Position numbers and translations under genes: made by a program
Part shown: positions 34,688 to 43,554 of the stretch, one piece after another
Position numbering within the stretch: position 1 is the stretch's first letter
Layout: each line of letters opens with the position of its first letter
The notes under the pieces: generated by a model
The model's database searches: none
What the model saw: only the letters and a program-made list of their open reading frames with translations
Told to the model about the DNA's origin: nothing
From: Paenibacillus sp. 19GGS1-52
GTDB taxonomy: Bacteria; Bacillota; Bacilli; Paenibacillales; Paenibacillaceae
Direction of reading: 5' to 3'
Length of the DNA: 64,000 nt
Assembly: GCF_022369515.1 (NCBI RefSeq)
Contig: NZ_CP059724.1
Location: forward strand, 4,526,001-4,590,000

Positions 34688-36233
34688 GCTCTGCCCCTCC
34701 TTCATCTTTCGTCATTCGCTGATAGAGTGCAGCTTCCATCCGGGCCTGTATCTCAGGAAGCAGCTCCTTAGGGTCCTTATCCAGCTCCTTCTGCAACCCT
34801 TTCCAGCTCTCCCGAAACGATTGATCCGCCAGCTTCGGTGCGATCCGGTAGCTATTCCAGCCCTTAAGCGGACCTAGCTTCGACGGAATCCCGCCATCAC
34901 GAACGAGCAGCTTCTGGCCCACTCTTCCAAGCTTTAGCGTACGGCTGAACCGCTTCGAATTGGACATAATCGCCCCGAATCCTTTCATTCCGACTCCTTC
35001 CACCTTATCTCCGAATCCGCGCTCTACCTTGCGGCGGCGCAGATAGATCAGCATATCATGCAGGGGGATTTTGACAGGACAGGCTTCATAACAAGCTCCG
35101 CAGAGGCTAGAAGCAGAGGCGATATCATCCCACTGGTCCACATTCTTGTTCAGTGCAGGTGTAAGAACGGCCCCGATTGGACCGCTGTAAGTGCCACCGT
35201 AGGCGTGCCCGCCGATATGGCGATACACGGGACAGGCATTCAGACATGCGCCGCAGCGGATACAGTTCAGCAGTTCCTGAAACTCAGGATCACCTAGCTG
35301 CTCGGAGCGGCCGTTATCCAGAATAATAATATGCTGTTCTTCCGGACCATCACCATCGTCCTTCCTGCGCGGACCTGTAATTCCTGACATGTATACAGTC
35401 AGCTTCTGGCCCGTTGCCGAACGTGGCAGCAAGGTTGCCATCACCTCAAGATCGCTCCAGGAAGGAATAATCCGCTCCATGCCCATTAGGGTGATTTGTG
35501 TCTTCGGCAGGGTAGTAACCATGCGGGCATTCCCCTCGTTCTCGAACAGCACCATCGAACCTGTCTCGGCAATCGCAAAATTACAGCCTGTCATACCGAT
35601 GTCTGCATCGAGAAACTTCTCCCGCAGCTTGCGCCGCACGAATCCGGCCAATATTGTTGTCTCAGGTTGTAGCTCCTCACCCGCCTCCTTGGACAAAAGC
35701 TCGGCGATCTGGTAACGATTCTTATGAATCGCCGGAATAATGATATGTGAAGGGGTCTCCCCGGCAAGCTGGATAATATATTCGCCTAAATCTGTCTCTA
35801 CCGTCTCCACACCGATGGATTCCAGCGCCTTATTTAGATGCAGTTCCTCGGTAACCATCGACTTCGATTTGACCACTGAAGCTGCCTTTTTACGCTCTGC
35901 AATCTCCAAAGTAATCCGAACCGCTTCTTCACCCGTTGCTGCAAAATGAATATGTGTCCCGTTTGCTCGTGCATTATCCGCAAACAGATTCAAATAATAG
36001 TCCAGATGGGCGATCGTATGCAGACGGATCTGCCGGCCCCGTTCCCGCCATTCCTCCCACTGTCCATGATCATCTGCCGCTTTCTGCTTCCCTTCCCGCA
36101 GTCGCTCTGTCGTAAATCGTACTGCCTTGCGCAGAAATTCATTATTCAGGGCCAGATCGGCGCGTTTCTTAACCGTTGCAGGCTTGGCTGCTTCAGCTTT
36201 TGCTGATGATGTTGCAGAGACCTTCTGACTCAT
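34680..36233 (-). CDS. lutB: Lactate utilization iron-sulfur protein B
   Basis: A 517-residue iron-sulfur protein with an N-terminal LUD-like domain and two 4Fe-4S motifs, NCIRCGACLNACPVY and SLCGACYEACPVKIP (about residues 325-400). It is the electron-transfer subunit of the LutABC lactate dehydrogenase. The first 30 residues form an Ala/Lys-rich extension compared with Bacillus LutB (about 479). It overlaps lutA by four bases (ATGA). Confidence 0.92.
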   Translation of the reverse strand: MSQKVSATSSAKAEAAKPATVKKRADLALNNEFLRKAVRFTTERLREGKQKAADDHGQWEEWRERGRQIRLHTIAHLDYYLNLFADNARANGTHIHFAATGEEAVRITLEIAERKKAASVVKSKSMVTEELHLNKALESIGVETVETDLGEYIIQLAGETPSHIIIPAIHKNRYQIAELLSKEAGEELQPETTILAGFVRRKLREKFLDADIGMTGCNFAIAETGSMVLFENEGNARMVTTLPKTQITLMGMERIIPSWSDLEVMATLLPRSATGQKLTVYMSGITGPRRKDDGDGPEEQHIIILDNGRSEQLGDPEFQELLNCIRCGACLNACPVYRHIGGHAYGGTYSGPIGAVLTPALNKNVDQWDDIASASSLCGACYEACPVKIPLHDMLIYLRRRKVERGFGDKVEGVGMKGFGAIMSNSKRFSRTLKLGRVGQKLLVRDGGIPSKLGPLKGWNSYRIAPKLADQSFRESWKGLQKELDKDPKELLPEIQARMEAALYQRMTKDEGGAEHG

Positions 36234-36967
36234 CTTCCACTCACTCCTTCATACAGCAGCTCCGCCAAATGCATCACTCTGACTGGCTGGCGGCGGTAGC
36301 GCAAATTCCCAGCAATATTCATGAGACAGCCCATATCAAGCCCAGTCAGAATTTCAGCTTCCGTCTCCAAGATGTGGTCAGATTTCTCGGTGACCATTGC
36401 CCCGGAAATATCGGCCATCTTGATCGCAAAAGTGCCGCCGAACCCACAGCAATCCTCCGCAAAAGGCAAGGGAATCAGCTCCATCGCCCTCACATTCTGC
36501 ATCAGCAGCAGCGGTTCCTCGCGTATCCCCAGAATCCGGGTGCCATGACAGGAAGGATGATAGGTTACCCGATGCGGAAATACAGCCCCTAGGTCGGTCA
36601 GACCGAGCACCTGCACCATAAACTGGCTGAACTCATAGGCCTTGCGTTGCAGGTCCAATGCTTTCGCTAAATTCACCGGATCATCCTCAAAAAGCTTAGG
36701 GAAATGATGCAGCATTCCGGTGCAGGAACCAGATGGAGCAATCACAAAATCACTGCTCTCAAACGCACGCAGAATCGTTAGCGCTGCCTGCCTTGCCTCG
36801 TCCCAATAACCGCTGTTAAACGCGGGCTGCCCACAGCAGGTCTGCACCTCGGGAAAATCCAGCCTCACACCATATCTGGCCAACAATCGCAACATCGCTT
36901 CCCCGACTTGTGGATAGACGGCATCACTGACACAGGTAATAAACATGGATACCTTCATTCGCTTCAC
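36230..36967 (-). CDS. lutA: Lactate utilization protein A (CCG-domain Fe-S oxidoreductase)
   Basis: A 245-residue protein with two CCG domains: QTCCGQPAFNSG and FAEDCCGFGGTFA, which bind a cluster. It is the (Fe-S)-binding subunit of the LutABC lactate oxidation complex. It precedes lutB with a 4-nt overlap and lies 11 nt after the deoR-type gene. Together with RhaA and the aldolase/dehydrogenase it completes conversion of rhamnose-derived lactate to pyruvate. Confidence 0.9.
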   Translation of the reverse strand: MKRMKVSMFITCVSDAVYPQVGEAMLRLLARYGVRLDFPEVQTCCGQPAFNSGYWDEARQAALTILRAFESSDFVIAPSGSCTGMLHHFPKLFEDDPVNLAKALDLQRKAYEFSQFMVQVLGLTDLGAVFPHRVTYHPSCHGTRILGIREEPLLLMQNVRAMELIPLPFAEDCCGFGGTFAIKMADISGAMVTEKSDHILETEAEILTGLDMGCLMNIAGNLRYRRQPVRVMHLAELLYEGVSGR

Positions 36968-36978
36968 CTCCTCTTCCT

Positions 36979-37737
36979 TCAGACCGTTGTAAGAGCTATG
37001 TTCAGCTCTCGCAGTTGCTCCATTTGCTCTGCCACAGGTCTGTAATCCGTAATCACTGCGTTCAGTTCCCTCGTTCCTGCTACATGTGTGAAGGACTGAA
37101 TTCCGATCTTGCTGGAATCGCAGAGCAGAATGATCTGATCCGCAATATCAAGCATTCTCCGCTTCACCATGGCCTGCAGCTCATTGGACTCACTAACACC
37201 GTGTTCGAAATGAAAGCCTTTGCAGGAAAAAAATAGCTTATCCACGTGATACAGGTCCAGCGAGCGTTCGGCAAGATGACCCACAAAGGACATGGATCTC
37301 CGGCTAAGCTGGCCCCCGGTAGAGATGACTTCAATCCGCTCCTTGCCGCTTAGCTCTGTCGCGACTTTAATAGAATTAGTCAACACCGTCAGCGGCATAT
37401 CTGGCAGCAGGGTAGCCATATACCCAGCGGATGTGCTGGCATCCAGCAGAATCCGTTCACCGGGCTTAATGAGCAGTACGGCTTCGCGTGCAATCCGCTG
37501 CTTCTCGGCAGCGTTCATAATTTCACGTTCGGCATAGGGCATTTCCGGCTGACGATCACGCAGGCTGACCGCTCCGCCATGAGAGCGGAGCAGGCGCCCT
37601 GCTTTCTCCAGCCGGTCCAAATCACGGCGTATTGTTTCTTCCGTAACCTGGCACAACACGCTTAGCTCCGTCACCCGGATGCTGCCTCGATCATTCACCA
37701 GTTCTACAATCATTTCATATCTGTCCGCAATCAGCAT
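36979..37737 (-). CDS. DeoR/GlpR-family transcriptional regulator
   Basis: A 252-residue DeoR-family regulator. It has an N-terminal winged helix (IRVTELSVLCQVTEETIRRDLDRLEKAGRLLRSHGGAV) and a C-terminal sugar-phosphate-sensing domain of the phosphosugar isomerase fold (LLDASTSAGYMATLL, CDSSKIG). It lies inside the operon between the aldolase fusion and lutA. It is probably the local repressor, sensing rhamnulose-1-phosphate or a related phosphosugar; this is inferred from position and family. Confidence 0.87.
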   Translation of the reverse strand: MLIADRYEMIVELVNDRGSIRVTELSVLCQVTEETIRRDLDRLEKAGRLLRSHGGAVSLRDRQPEMPYAEREIMNAAEKQRIAREAVLLIKPGERILLDASTSAGYMATLLPDMPLTVLTNSIKVATELSGKERIEVISTGGQLSRRSMSFVGHLAERSLDLYHVDKLFFSCKGFHFEHGVSESNELQAMVKRRMLDIADQIILLCDSSKIGIQSFTHVAGTRELNAVITDYRPVAEQMEQLRELNIALTTV

Positions 37738-37776
37738 GGCTTCCCTCCGTTATCTATTTCTGTAATAAACTTATAT

Positions 37777-39846
37777 TTAGCGGGTAAAAGCCGCCGGCAC
37801 ACCGCCGTCAATGGTCAGCATGCATCCGGTCGTCTTCTCCGATTTAGAAGAAGCAAGAAACGCAACGCCTTCAGCAATGTCACGCGGGTAGATGTTCACC
37901 AGCAGCGTCGTGCGCTTGCGGTAGTATTCCTCCAATTGATCCGGCGCAATGCCATAAGCCGCCGCCCGCTCATTCCGCCAGTTCGAATTCCAGATGGCCG
38001 AGCCCTGAAGAATAGCATCCGGCAGAATGGTATTGGCACGAATGCCGAACTCACCGCCTTCGGCTGCAATACAACGGGCTAAGTGCGCTTCTAGCGCCTT
38101 GGCAGAGCTGTAGGCTGAAGCGCTTTTGCCTGCATAGACAGAATTCTTAGATCCGATGAACACCATACTGCCACCGATATTCTGTTCCTTCATCAGCCGG
38201 AAGGCTTCGCGTGCGACAAGGAAATAACCTGTGCCCAGCACGGAGATATTCAAATTCCATTCCTTAAGCGTTGTCTCGGCAAAAGGGCTGGAGGTCGCTA
38301 GTCCTGCATTGTTGACGATAATATCCACACCACCATAGAAAAGTGCTGTCTCGGCATAAGCTGCTGCTACCTGTTCTTCCTGGGTTACATCCATTTTCAC
38401 AGCAAACGCCCGATTCTCACCGAATTTGTCGTTTATCTCTATGGCTACTTTCTGGGCTCCTTCTAAATTAAGATCCGCAAGCACAACATGGGCACCTTCC
38501 GACACCAGTCGCCGGGCGGTTTCGCTGCCGATTCCACCCGCACCACCGGTAATGAAAGCGACCTTGCGCGAGAACTCAGCTTCCGCAGGAGCCAGCGATA
38601 ATTTATAAAGCTCCAGTGGCCAATACTCCACGTTATATGATTCATTCTCGCTGAGCGAGACGAAATCCCCCAGTGCTGTTGCTCCGCGCATAACAGCAAT
38701 TGCCCGATGATACAGCGCTCCGCTCAGCTTAGAATTACTCCAGCTTTTGCCAGTATTAATCATTCCTATTCCTGGAATGAGGATCACGCGGGGCGCGGCC
38801 TCAAACATGATATCCCCCTCATGCTTATTGCTCTCGAAATAGGCTGTATACTGCTCCTTATACGCGATGATGCCCTCAGTCAGTTTAACCTTCAGCCCTT
38901 CTACATCGTTGGCATCCGCTGCCCAGTCGATAAAGAGCGGAGCGGCCTTGGTATGCACAAGGTGATCGGGACAGGCCGCACCAACTCTGGACAGTTCAGC
39001 CGAATTAGCACCACCGACAAAACGCAGCACATCCGCTTCGTCGTCAAAAGACAGCAACATTTTGCGGACATCACTCACAGCTCCTCTAATGAGCGGCATC
39101 ACTGCTGCCGCAATAGACCGCCGCTGTTCTTGAGGAAGCGCTTTCGTTCTAAGACCTCCGAACAGTCGCTCTTCTTCCACTCTAGTCTCAATATAGTGTT
39201 CAGCTTCATTAATGATGGAAATCGTCTTGGCATAACAGGCCTCAGGTGTGTCTCCCCAGGTCACAAGGCCGTGTTTCTCCATCAGCACCAGTTCAGCCTG
39301 TGGATTAGCCAGCACGCCTGCGGCGATCATTTTAGATAAGGTAAAGCCGGGACGGATATAGGGTACCCATACAAAACGTTCTCCGTAAATCTCACGGGCA
39401 ATTTCCTTACCGTTGTGGGCGCAGCATAAGCTGATAATCGCATCTGGGTGAGTATGATCGACATGTTTGAAGGGTAAAAAAGCATGCAGCAGCGTCTCTA
39501 TGGAAGCCCGCGGATGCTTGGCATCCAGCATACAGTTTGCGAGGTAAGCCACCATTTCTGCATCAGGCATCTCGTCTCGTTCGAACAACGGGCCGATATC
39601 CTGCAGTCGTAAGCCCGTAAAATTCCCGGCTTTCATCGTCGCTAAGTCGGAGCCGCTGCCCTTCACCCACATTACCTCAACATCACGTCCACGGAAATCT
39701 TGCTCAATCGTCTTGCTTGAGGTATTGCCTCCTCCCCAATTACAGACTCTGCGATCTTCACCGAGAAGATTGGAGCGGTACACCAGTGCTTCCAGCCCCG
39801 TGTTGAATTCCGTTGCCCGAGATGAGTCCCATAAGCTTTGTACCAT
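37777..39846 (-). CDS. rhaEW: Bifunctional rhamnulose-1-phosphate aldolase/lactaldehyde dehydrogenase (SDR)
   Basis: A 689-residue fusion. The N-terminal half (about 1-430) is a class II aldolase with zinc His in VDHTHPDAI and the NWGGGNTSSK substrate loop. The C-terminal half (about 440-689) is a classical SDR with ITGGAGGIGSETA, NNAGLA and YSSAKA. It cleaves rhamnulose-1-phosphate to DHAP and lactaldehyde and oxidises the latter to lactate. It is the first gene of the operon, preceded by the cre-like and TTTGTTT region. The Bacillus homologue is YuxG. Confidence 0.9.
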   Translation of the reverse strand: MVQSLWDSSRATEFNTGLEALVYRSNLLGEDRRVCNWGGGNTSSKTIEQDFRGRDVEVMWVKGSGSDLATMKAGNFTGLRLQDIGPLFERDEMPDAEMVAYLANCMLDAKHPRASIETLLHAFLPFKHVDHTHPDAIISLCCAHNGKEIAREIYGERFVWVPYIRPGFTLSKMIAAGVLANPQAELVLMEKHGLVTWGDTPEACYAKTISIINEAEHYIETRVEEERLFGGLRTKALPQEQRRSIAAAVMPLIRGAVSDVRKMLLSFDDEADVLRFVGGANSAELSRVGAACPDHLVHTKAAPLFIDWAADANDVEGLKVKLTEGIIAYKEQYTAYFESNKHEGDIMFEAAPRVILIPGIGMINTGKSWSNSKLSGALYHRAIAVMRGATALGDFVSLSENESYNVEYWPLELYKLSLAPAEAEFSRKVAFITGGAGGIGSETARRLVSEGAHVVLADLNLEGAQKVAIEINDKFGENRAFAVKMDVTQEEQVAAAYAETALFYGGVDIIVNNAGLATSSPFAETTLKEWNLNISVLGTGYFLVAREAFRLMKEQNIGGSMVFIGSKNSVYAGKSASAYSSAKALEAHLARCIAAEGGEFGIRANTILPDAILQGSAIWNSNWRNERAAAYGIAPDQLEEYYRKRTTLLVNIYPRDIAEGVAFLASSKSEKTTGCMLTIDGGVPAAFTR

Positions 39847-39866
39847 TTGTGAATACCTCCGTTTTT

Positions 39867-39942
39867 GATTGTTTACTTTTTTGTTTATTTTTGTTTGTTT
39901 TAATTTTAAACTATTTGTTTGTGTTTGAATAGAGCGCTTTCA
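39867..39942 (-). promoter_or_regulatory. Upstream region of the rhamnose operon: TTTGTTT repeats and cre-like site
   Basis: On the plus strand, TTTGTTT or TGTTTG-type repeats recur from 39868 to 39927 (minus: AAACAAA repeats). This is compatible with multiple half-sites for the DeoR-type regulator. At 39929-39942 the minus strand reads TGAAAGCGCTCTAT, 12 of 14 matches to the CcpA cre consensus TGWAANCGNTNWCA. The stretch starts about 20 bp upstream of the aldolase/dehydrogenase gene. Confidence 0.5.
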
Positions 39943-40069
39943 ATAAAATTTTAATTTGTTAACTTAAACATGCTTTATGTAAAACTTTTGTAAAAGGGTT
40001 GTATTACGCGCAATCAACAGCTTAAGATATAAGCGAACTTAGGTGTTTTTCCGGGAAAAGGAGCAGTCA

Positions 40070-41290
40070 ATGGAGATGAAGGCGAAGCGACAAGAAGAAT
40101 TGCAGAACAAGCAGAACAAGAGAAGAAGCAACATCTCCGCCATTCTGGAAGTCTTGAGTGTATCTACAAAGCTCGGTTTAAGCTCATTTGGAGGGCCGAT
40201 AGCGCATCTCGGTTATTTTCATAATGAATATATTCGGCGGCGAAAATGGATGGATGAACGAAGTTACGCTGACCTGGTGGCACTTTGTCAATTCCTGCCT
40301 GGACCGGCAAGCAGTCAAGTCGGAATTGGTATCGGGTTGATCAGAGCGGGGATATGGGGCGGAATTGTCGCCTGGATAGGCTTCACACTTCCCTCCGTCA
40401 TAGCTTTAGTGGCTTTCGCCTTCTTGCTTAGAGGCTTCGATATCGGCAACGCTGGCTGGATTCACGGACTCAAAATAGTTGCTGTAGCCATAGTATCCCA
40501 GGCCATCCTGGGCATGGGCCAGAAGCTGACACCGGATCGGAATCGGATCACCATCGCGGTAATCGTTGCTGGTCTTTCTTTACTTTGGCAGACTGCATAT
40601 AGCCAGCTGTTGCTTATACTTGTGGCTGGAGTGGTCGGAGTATGGTTTTACCGCAGCACAAAGGTGGAGCAAGCTCCTCAGCTACCTATTGCCGTTAGCA
40701 GGAGCTTTGCTATCAGCTGTCTCTTGGTATATGTGGCCCTTCTACTGGCACTTCCACTTCTCAGACAATGGGGACAAAGTGAAGGCCTAGCTTGGTTTGA
40801 TAGCTTTTATAGATCTGGCTCTCTAGTATTCGGGGGAGGTCATGTCGTACTGCCGCTTCTTGAACGAGAGGTCGTTCCTACGGGTTGGGTAAGTAAGGCA
40901 GAGTTCCTGGCAGGATACGGCGCGGCTCAAGCGGTCCCGGGACCGCTGTTTACATTTGCCGGCTATCTTGGAGCCATGGCTGGGGGAATATCAGGGGCAG
41001 CGATTGCCGTTATTGCGATCTTCCTGCCTGCCTTTCTCCTTGTAGCTGGTGCTCTACCCTTCTGGAACAGCCTGAGAAATAACCCCAAAATTCAAGGTGC
41101 ACTCACCGGAGTTAACGCCGCTGTCGTAGGACTGCTACTAGCTGCTCTATATGATCCCCTTTGGATTACAGCCATTGTGCAACCTGCGGATTTCGCATTG
41201 GCGGCCCTGCTCTTTATCCTGCTTGTATTCTGGAAGCTTCCTCCTTGGATGGTCGTTCTCGCAGGAGCCGCAGGCGGAATGCTGCTGTAA
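40070..41290 (+). CDS. chrA: Chromate transporter (ChrA family, long form)
   Basis: A 406-residue transporter of the CHR family with two homologous halves (about 30-195 and 225-400). The signature FGGPIAHLGYFHNEYIRRRKW ... CQFLPGPASSQ is in the first half and FGGGHVVLPLLEREVV ... QAVPGPLF in the second. It exports chromate, probably by proton or sulfate antiport. The ATG at 40070 has AAGGAG six bases upstream. Divergent from the rhamnose operon. Confidence 0.92.
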   Translation: MEMKAKRQEELQNKQNKRRSNISAILEVLSVSTKLGLSSFGGPIAHLGYFHNEYIRRRKWMDERSYADLVALCQFLPGPASSQVGIGIGLIRAGIWGGIVAWIGFTLPSVIALVAFAFLLRGFDIGNAGWIHGLKIVAVAIVSQAILGMGQKLTPDRNRITIAVIVAGLSLLWQTAYSQLLLILVAGVVGVWFYRSTKVEQAPQLPIAVSRSFAISCLLVYVALLLALPLLRQWGQSEGLAWFDSFYRSGSLVFGGGHVVLPLLEREVVPTGWVSKAEFLAGYGAAQAVPGPLFTFAGYLGAMAGGISGAAIAVIAIFLPAFLLVAGALPFWNSLRNNPKIQGALTGVNAAVVGLLLAALYDPLWITAIVQPADFALAALLFILLVFWKLPPWMVVLAGAAGGMLL

Positions 41291-41345
41291 TTTGGAAAAT
41301 AGTCCTCTATTATCGGATTGCTGGGCTTGAGCCGTTGACCATATT

Positions 41346-41633
41346 TTACATTCCGCTGACTTTGTCCACTGTGTAAATCTCATAAAATCGATACATTATA
41401 CGCCCCAAGAGAATGACGCCAACAAGGATTCCCATTGCGTCTGAGATCAGACTAATCATATGAAAAGCCCCCTCGAATAGGAATATCAGTCCAATAATGG
41501 AGAAAATAACGGTAAATATCCTCATTCTTCTTAGATTCAACGTCTGCCAGCCTATACTTCGGCGCACACGCAAAACGATTCTGTACACAATGAAGGCACC
41601 TATGATCACGTAAATAAAACTTTGCAGTTGCAT
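41346..41633 (-). pseudogene. Shortened DUF1453/CcdC-like membrane protein
   Basis: A 95-residue membrane protein. The N-terminal half (YRIVLRVRRSIGWQTLNLRRMRIFTVIFSIIGL) resembles CcdC/DUF1453 proteins of about 150 residues. After ISLISDAMGILVGVIL the sequence jumps to LGRIMYRFYEIY, which in full-length relatives is the C-terminal part. An in-frame loss of about 45-60 residues fits; this is judged from memory of the family and has not been aligned. It may still be expressed. Convergent with chrA. Confidence 0.5.
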
Positions 41634-41756
41634 GCATTTTTTCCCCTTATGATTATACTTGATAGTTATAAGGGTACTTCTTTCCTCTCTACAGAACGAC
41701 TAGCTTAGGATACAAAATAGCTAGTTAAACGAAGTGGAATATTAGGAGGAAATACG

Positions 41757-42191
41757 GTGACATACCGCTCGTTTGGAAGACCATTTGCCAGCACCGCAGT
41801 CCTCTTTTTCCTTATTAAATCTGGGCATCTTTTTCCATTATCCTGTTTGTTCCGAAATCATGGTGGACAAGATCACGTGTAATATCTGCTGGCTGCGTCC
41901 TTTACTTCAATATTCGCAACCGGATGCAGAGAAATGAAATGTACGAATTGAACAAAAGACAATTGACAGAACTGCAGGAAGCTTACGATCAACTGCATCA
42001 TTCGCCATTCCCAGGCTACATTAATGGAGGTTAGCCTGAACATGGCGGCAGAACACATTGTAATGCATATCCGGGATAATAGCATTTTGGAATCAAGCAA
42101 AAAGATCAATGAAGGATTTGGCTTAAAGGTTATGAAGACTAGAATGGAAGAGAGAGGTGGACGACTGAGATACCTGATTCCAGAACCAGAG
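41757..42191 (+). pseudogene. Remnant of a sensor histidine kinase gene
   Basis: A GTG at 41757 behind AGGAGG begins a short frame that stops after about 40 residues. In other frames, kinase pieces follow: NIRNRMQRNEMYELNKRQLTELQEAYDQLH (linker), then, after a gap, AAEHIVMHIRDNSILESSKKINEGFGLKVMKTRMEERGGRL (HATPase end). The DHp His box, the middle of the ATPase domain and several membrane segments are missing, and DNG has become DNS. The order matches LiaS/DesK-type kinases. Confidence 0.75.
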
Positions 42192-42382
42192 GTGATAATC
42201 AAAGTTTTGCTCGCGGACGATCAGAAGATGATTCGGCAAGGACTTGGGTATGTGATAGGATTGCAAAAGGAGATTCCGGCAGTTTCCCTGTACGGCCCAT
42301 AAACCCCTATTATTGGAGCCATTAACAGACCGAGAGCAGGAAACGGCATAGCGTTATTACTATTAATATATTAGCAAAACTT
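42192..42382 (+). pseudogene. Remnant of a NarL/LuxR-type response regulator gene
   Basis: Directly after the kinase remnant the frame reads IIKVLLADDQKMIRQGLGYVIG, the receiver start (acidic pair DD). It then stops near 42302. In other frames EPLTDREQE (start of the LuxR helix-turn-helix, about 42320-42345) and NILAKL (its end, about 42365-42382) are recognisable. Most of the receiver and the helix-turn-helix core are lost. With the preceding remnant this was an ordinary two-component pair. The following gene's ribosome binding site lies just after. Confidence 0.65.
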
Positions 42383-42413
42383 ACAAATCAAATTCAAAAG
42401 GAGATGGAATCCC

Positions 42414-43244
42414 ATCAGATACGGAACTTTAGCACATACGTTTGGCTGCTTGCCCCTCATGCAATTAACAACGGCACTTCAGAGCTATGATATCAGCTTT
42501 GTGCAGCTGGCGCTGTCCAAGGCGATACAAGATATTGACACTTCTCCTGGCAAGCTTAGTCCTGGCCTAGCCAGCTACGTTGGAGAGCAATTCGATAAAG
42601 CAGGCATTCGGATTGGTGTGCTCGGCTGCTATATCAACCCTATTCATCCCGATCCGGTTATCCGGAGAATAGAAATCGACCGATTTAAGGAGCATCTTCG
42701 TTACGCCCGCCAATTCGGCGCACCCATGGTGGCCACTGAGACGGGGGCACTAACCACTTTTAAAGAATATGATCCCTATCGTTACGAGGAGATAGGCTGG
42801 GAAGCACTAAAAGAAACCGTGAAGGAATTAGCCGAGGAGGCGGAGAAATGTGGCGTCTTTCTGGGCCTTGAAGGTGTCTTTAACCATACGCTTTCCACAC
42901 CTGAGAAAATGCGGCGCATTCTGGATGAGGTCCCTTCAAGCTCGATTGGTGTGGTATTTGATCCAGTTAATTATATTGGAGATAATATCCATTTACAGGA
43001 TGAAATCGTCGACAGCTCCTTCAAGCTGTTTGGCGATCGAATCATTGTCGCACACCTGAAGGATATTTATAGGGAAGAGAACCGGATACGCCATGGCAAG
43101 GCAGGCCGGGGACTCTTCCATACTCAAGCTTTCCTGAGCAAGCTACAGGAGCATAAACCGATGATTGACGTGTCTTTGGAAGACATTGCTGGATACGAGA
43201 TCAATGAGACGATTCATATGCTGCAGAAACTCAGTTCTATATAG
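42414..43244 (+). CDS. TIM-barrel sugar phosphate isomerase/epimerase-like protein
   Basis: A 264-276-residue (beta/alpha)8 protein of the AP-endonuclease 2/xylose isomerase-like group. GLEGVFNHTLSTPEKM, VFDPVNYIGD and IIVAHLKDIYREENRIRHGKAGRG hold the expected metal-site Glu/Asp/His. The substrate is unknown. No ATG opens the frame properly: ATC at 42414 has AAAAGGAG ten bases upstream and yields IRYGTLAHTFGCLPLMQ, a normal barrel start. TTG at 42450 is the first ordinary start but cuts the first strand. The gene could be translated from ATC or be inactive. Confidence 0.75.
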   Translation: MRYGTLAHTFGCLPLMQLTTALQSYDISFVQLALSKAIQDIDTSPGKLSPGLASYVGEQFDKAGIRIGVLGCYINPIHPDPVIRRIEIDRFKEHLRYARQFGAPMVATETGALTTFKEYDPYRYEEIGWEALKETVKELAEEAEKCGVFLGLEGVFNHTLSTPEKMRRILDEVPSSSIGVVFDPVNYIGDNIHLQDEIVDSSFKLFGDRIIVAHLKDIYREENRIRHGKAGRGLFHTQAFLSKLQEHKPMIDVSLEDIAGYEINETIHMLQKLSSI

Positions 43245-43251
43245 AAATCCC

Positions 43252-43296
43252 GACCCTGGTTAATGGATATATCATCCATAGCTAGGGTCTTTTTTA
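43252..43296 (+). terminator. Intrinsic terminator after the TIM-barrel gene
   Basis: Outer stem 43252-43257 with 43284-43289 and inner stem 43263-43268 with 43274-43279 are followed by TCTTTTTTAT. It lies just after the stop at 43244. Confidence 0.8.
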
Positions 43297-43316
43297 TGCT
43301 GGAGGGAATTTGGAAT

Positions 43317-43445
43317 ATGCCCGGCATGACTGCTCTTAGAAATAAATTGGCCGAGCAAGGAGAACGTGATGCTGAAGGTTGGCCCTGGAATAATAGTGTT
43401 AAGCTCCTGGAGCAGAGAGTAATCAGCATTTTTACAACAAGCTGA
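43317..43445 (+). CDS. Possible 42-residue protein or gene fragment
   Basis: The frame reads MPGMTALRNKLAEQGERDAEG... with GGAGGG ten bases before the ATG. It has no membrane segment, but the composition is plausible for a soluble peptide. It follows the terminator of the TIM-barrel gene and precedes the SGNH gene. It could be a small protein, a gene fragment or chance, and I do not recognise it. Confidence 0.25.
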   Translation: MPGMTALRNKLAEQGERDAEGWPWNNSVKLLEQRVISIFTTS

Positions 43446-43554
43446 TTTCTGTATCTCTCCTTTTTTCACAAACTTCCGTGCATTCTGCACTGCATTTCGT
43501 GAATGAATAGTTTAAACTGTTACTATCAATACTAAATATACCGGAGGTGAGGTA

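Noticed and set aside
38707..39339. 210-codon plus-strand frame inside the aldolase/dehydrogenase gene
   Set aside because: Antisense to a conserved enzyme; Cys/His/Ser-rich translation without domain resemblance.
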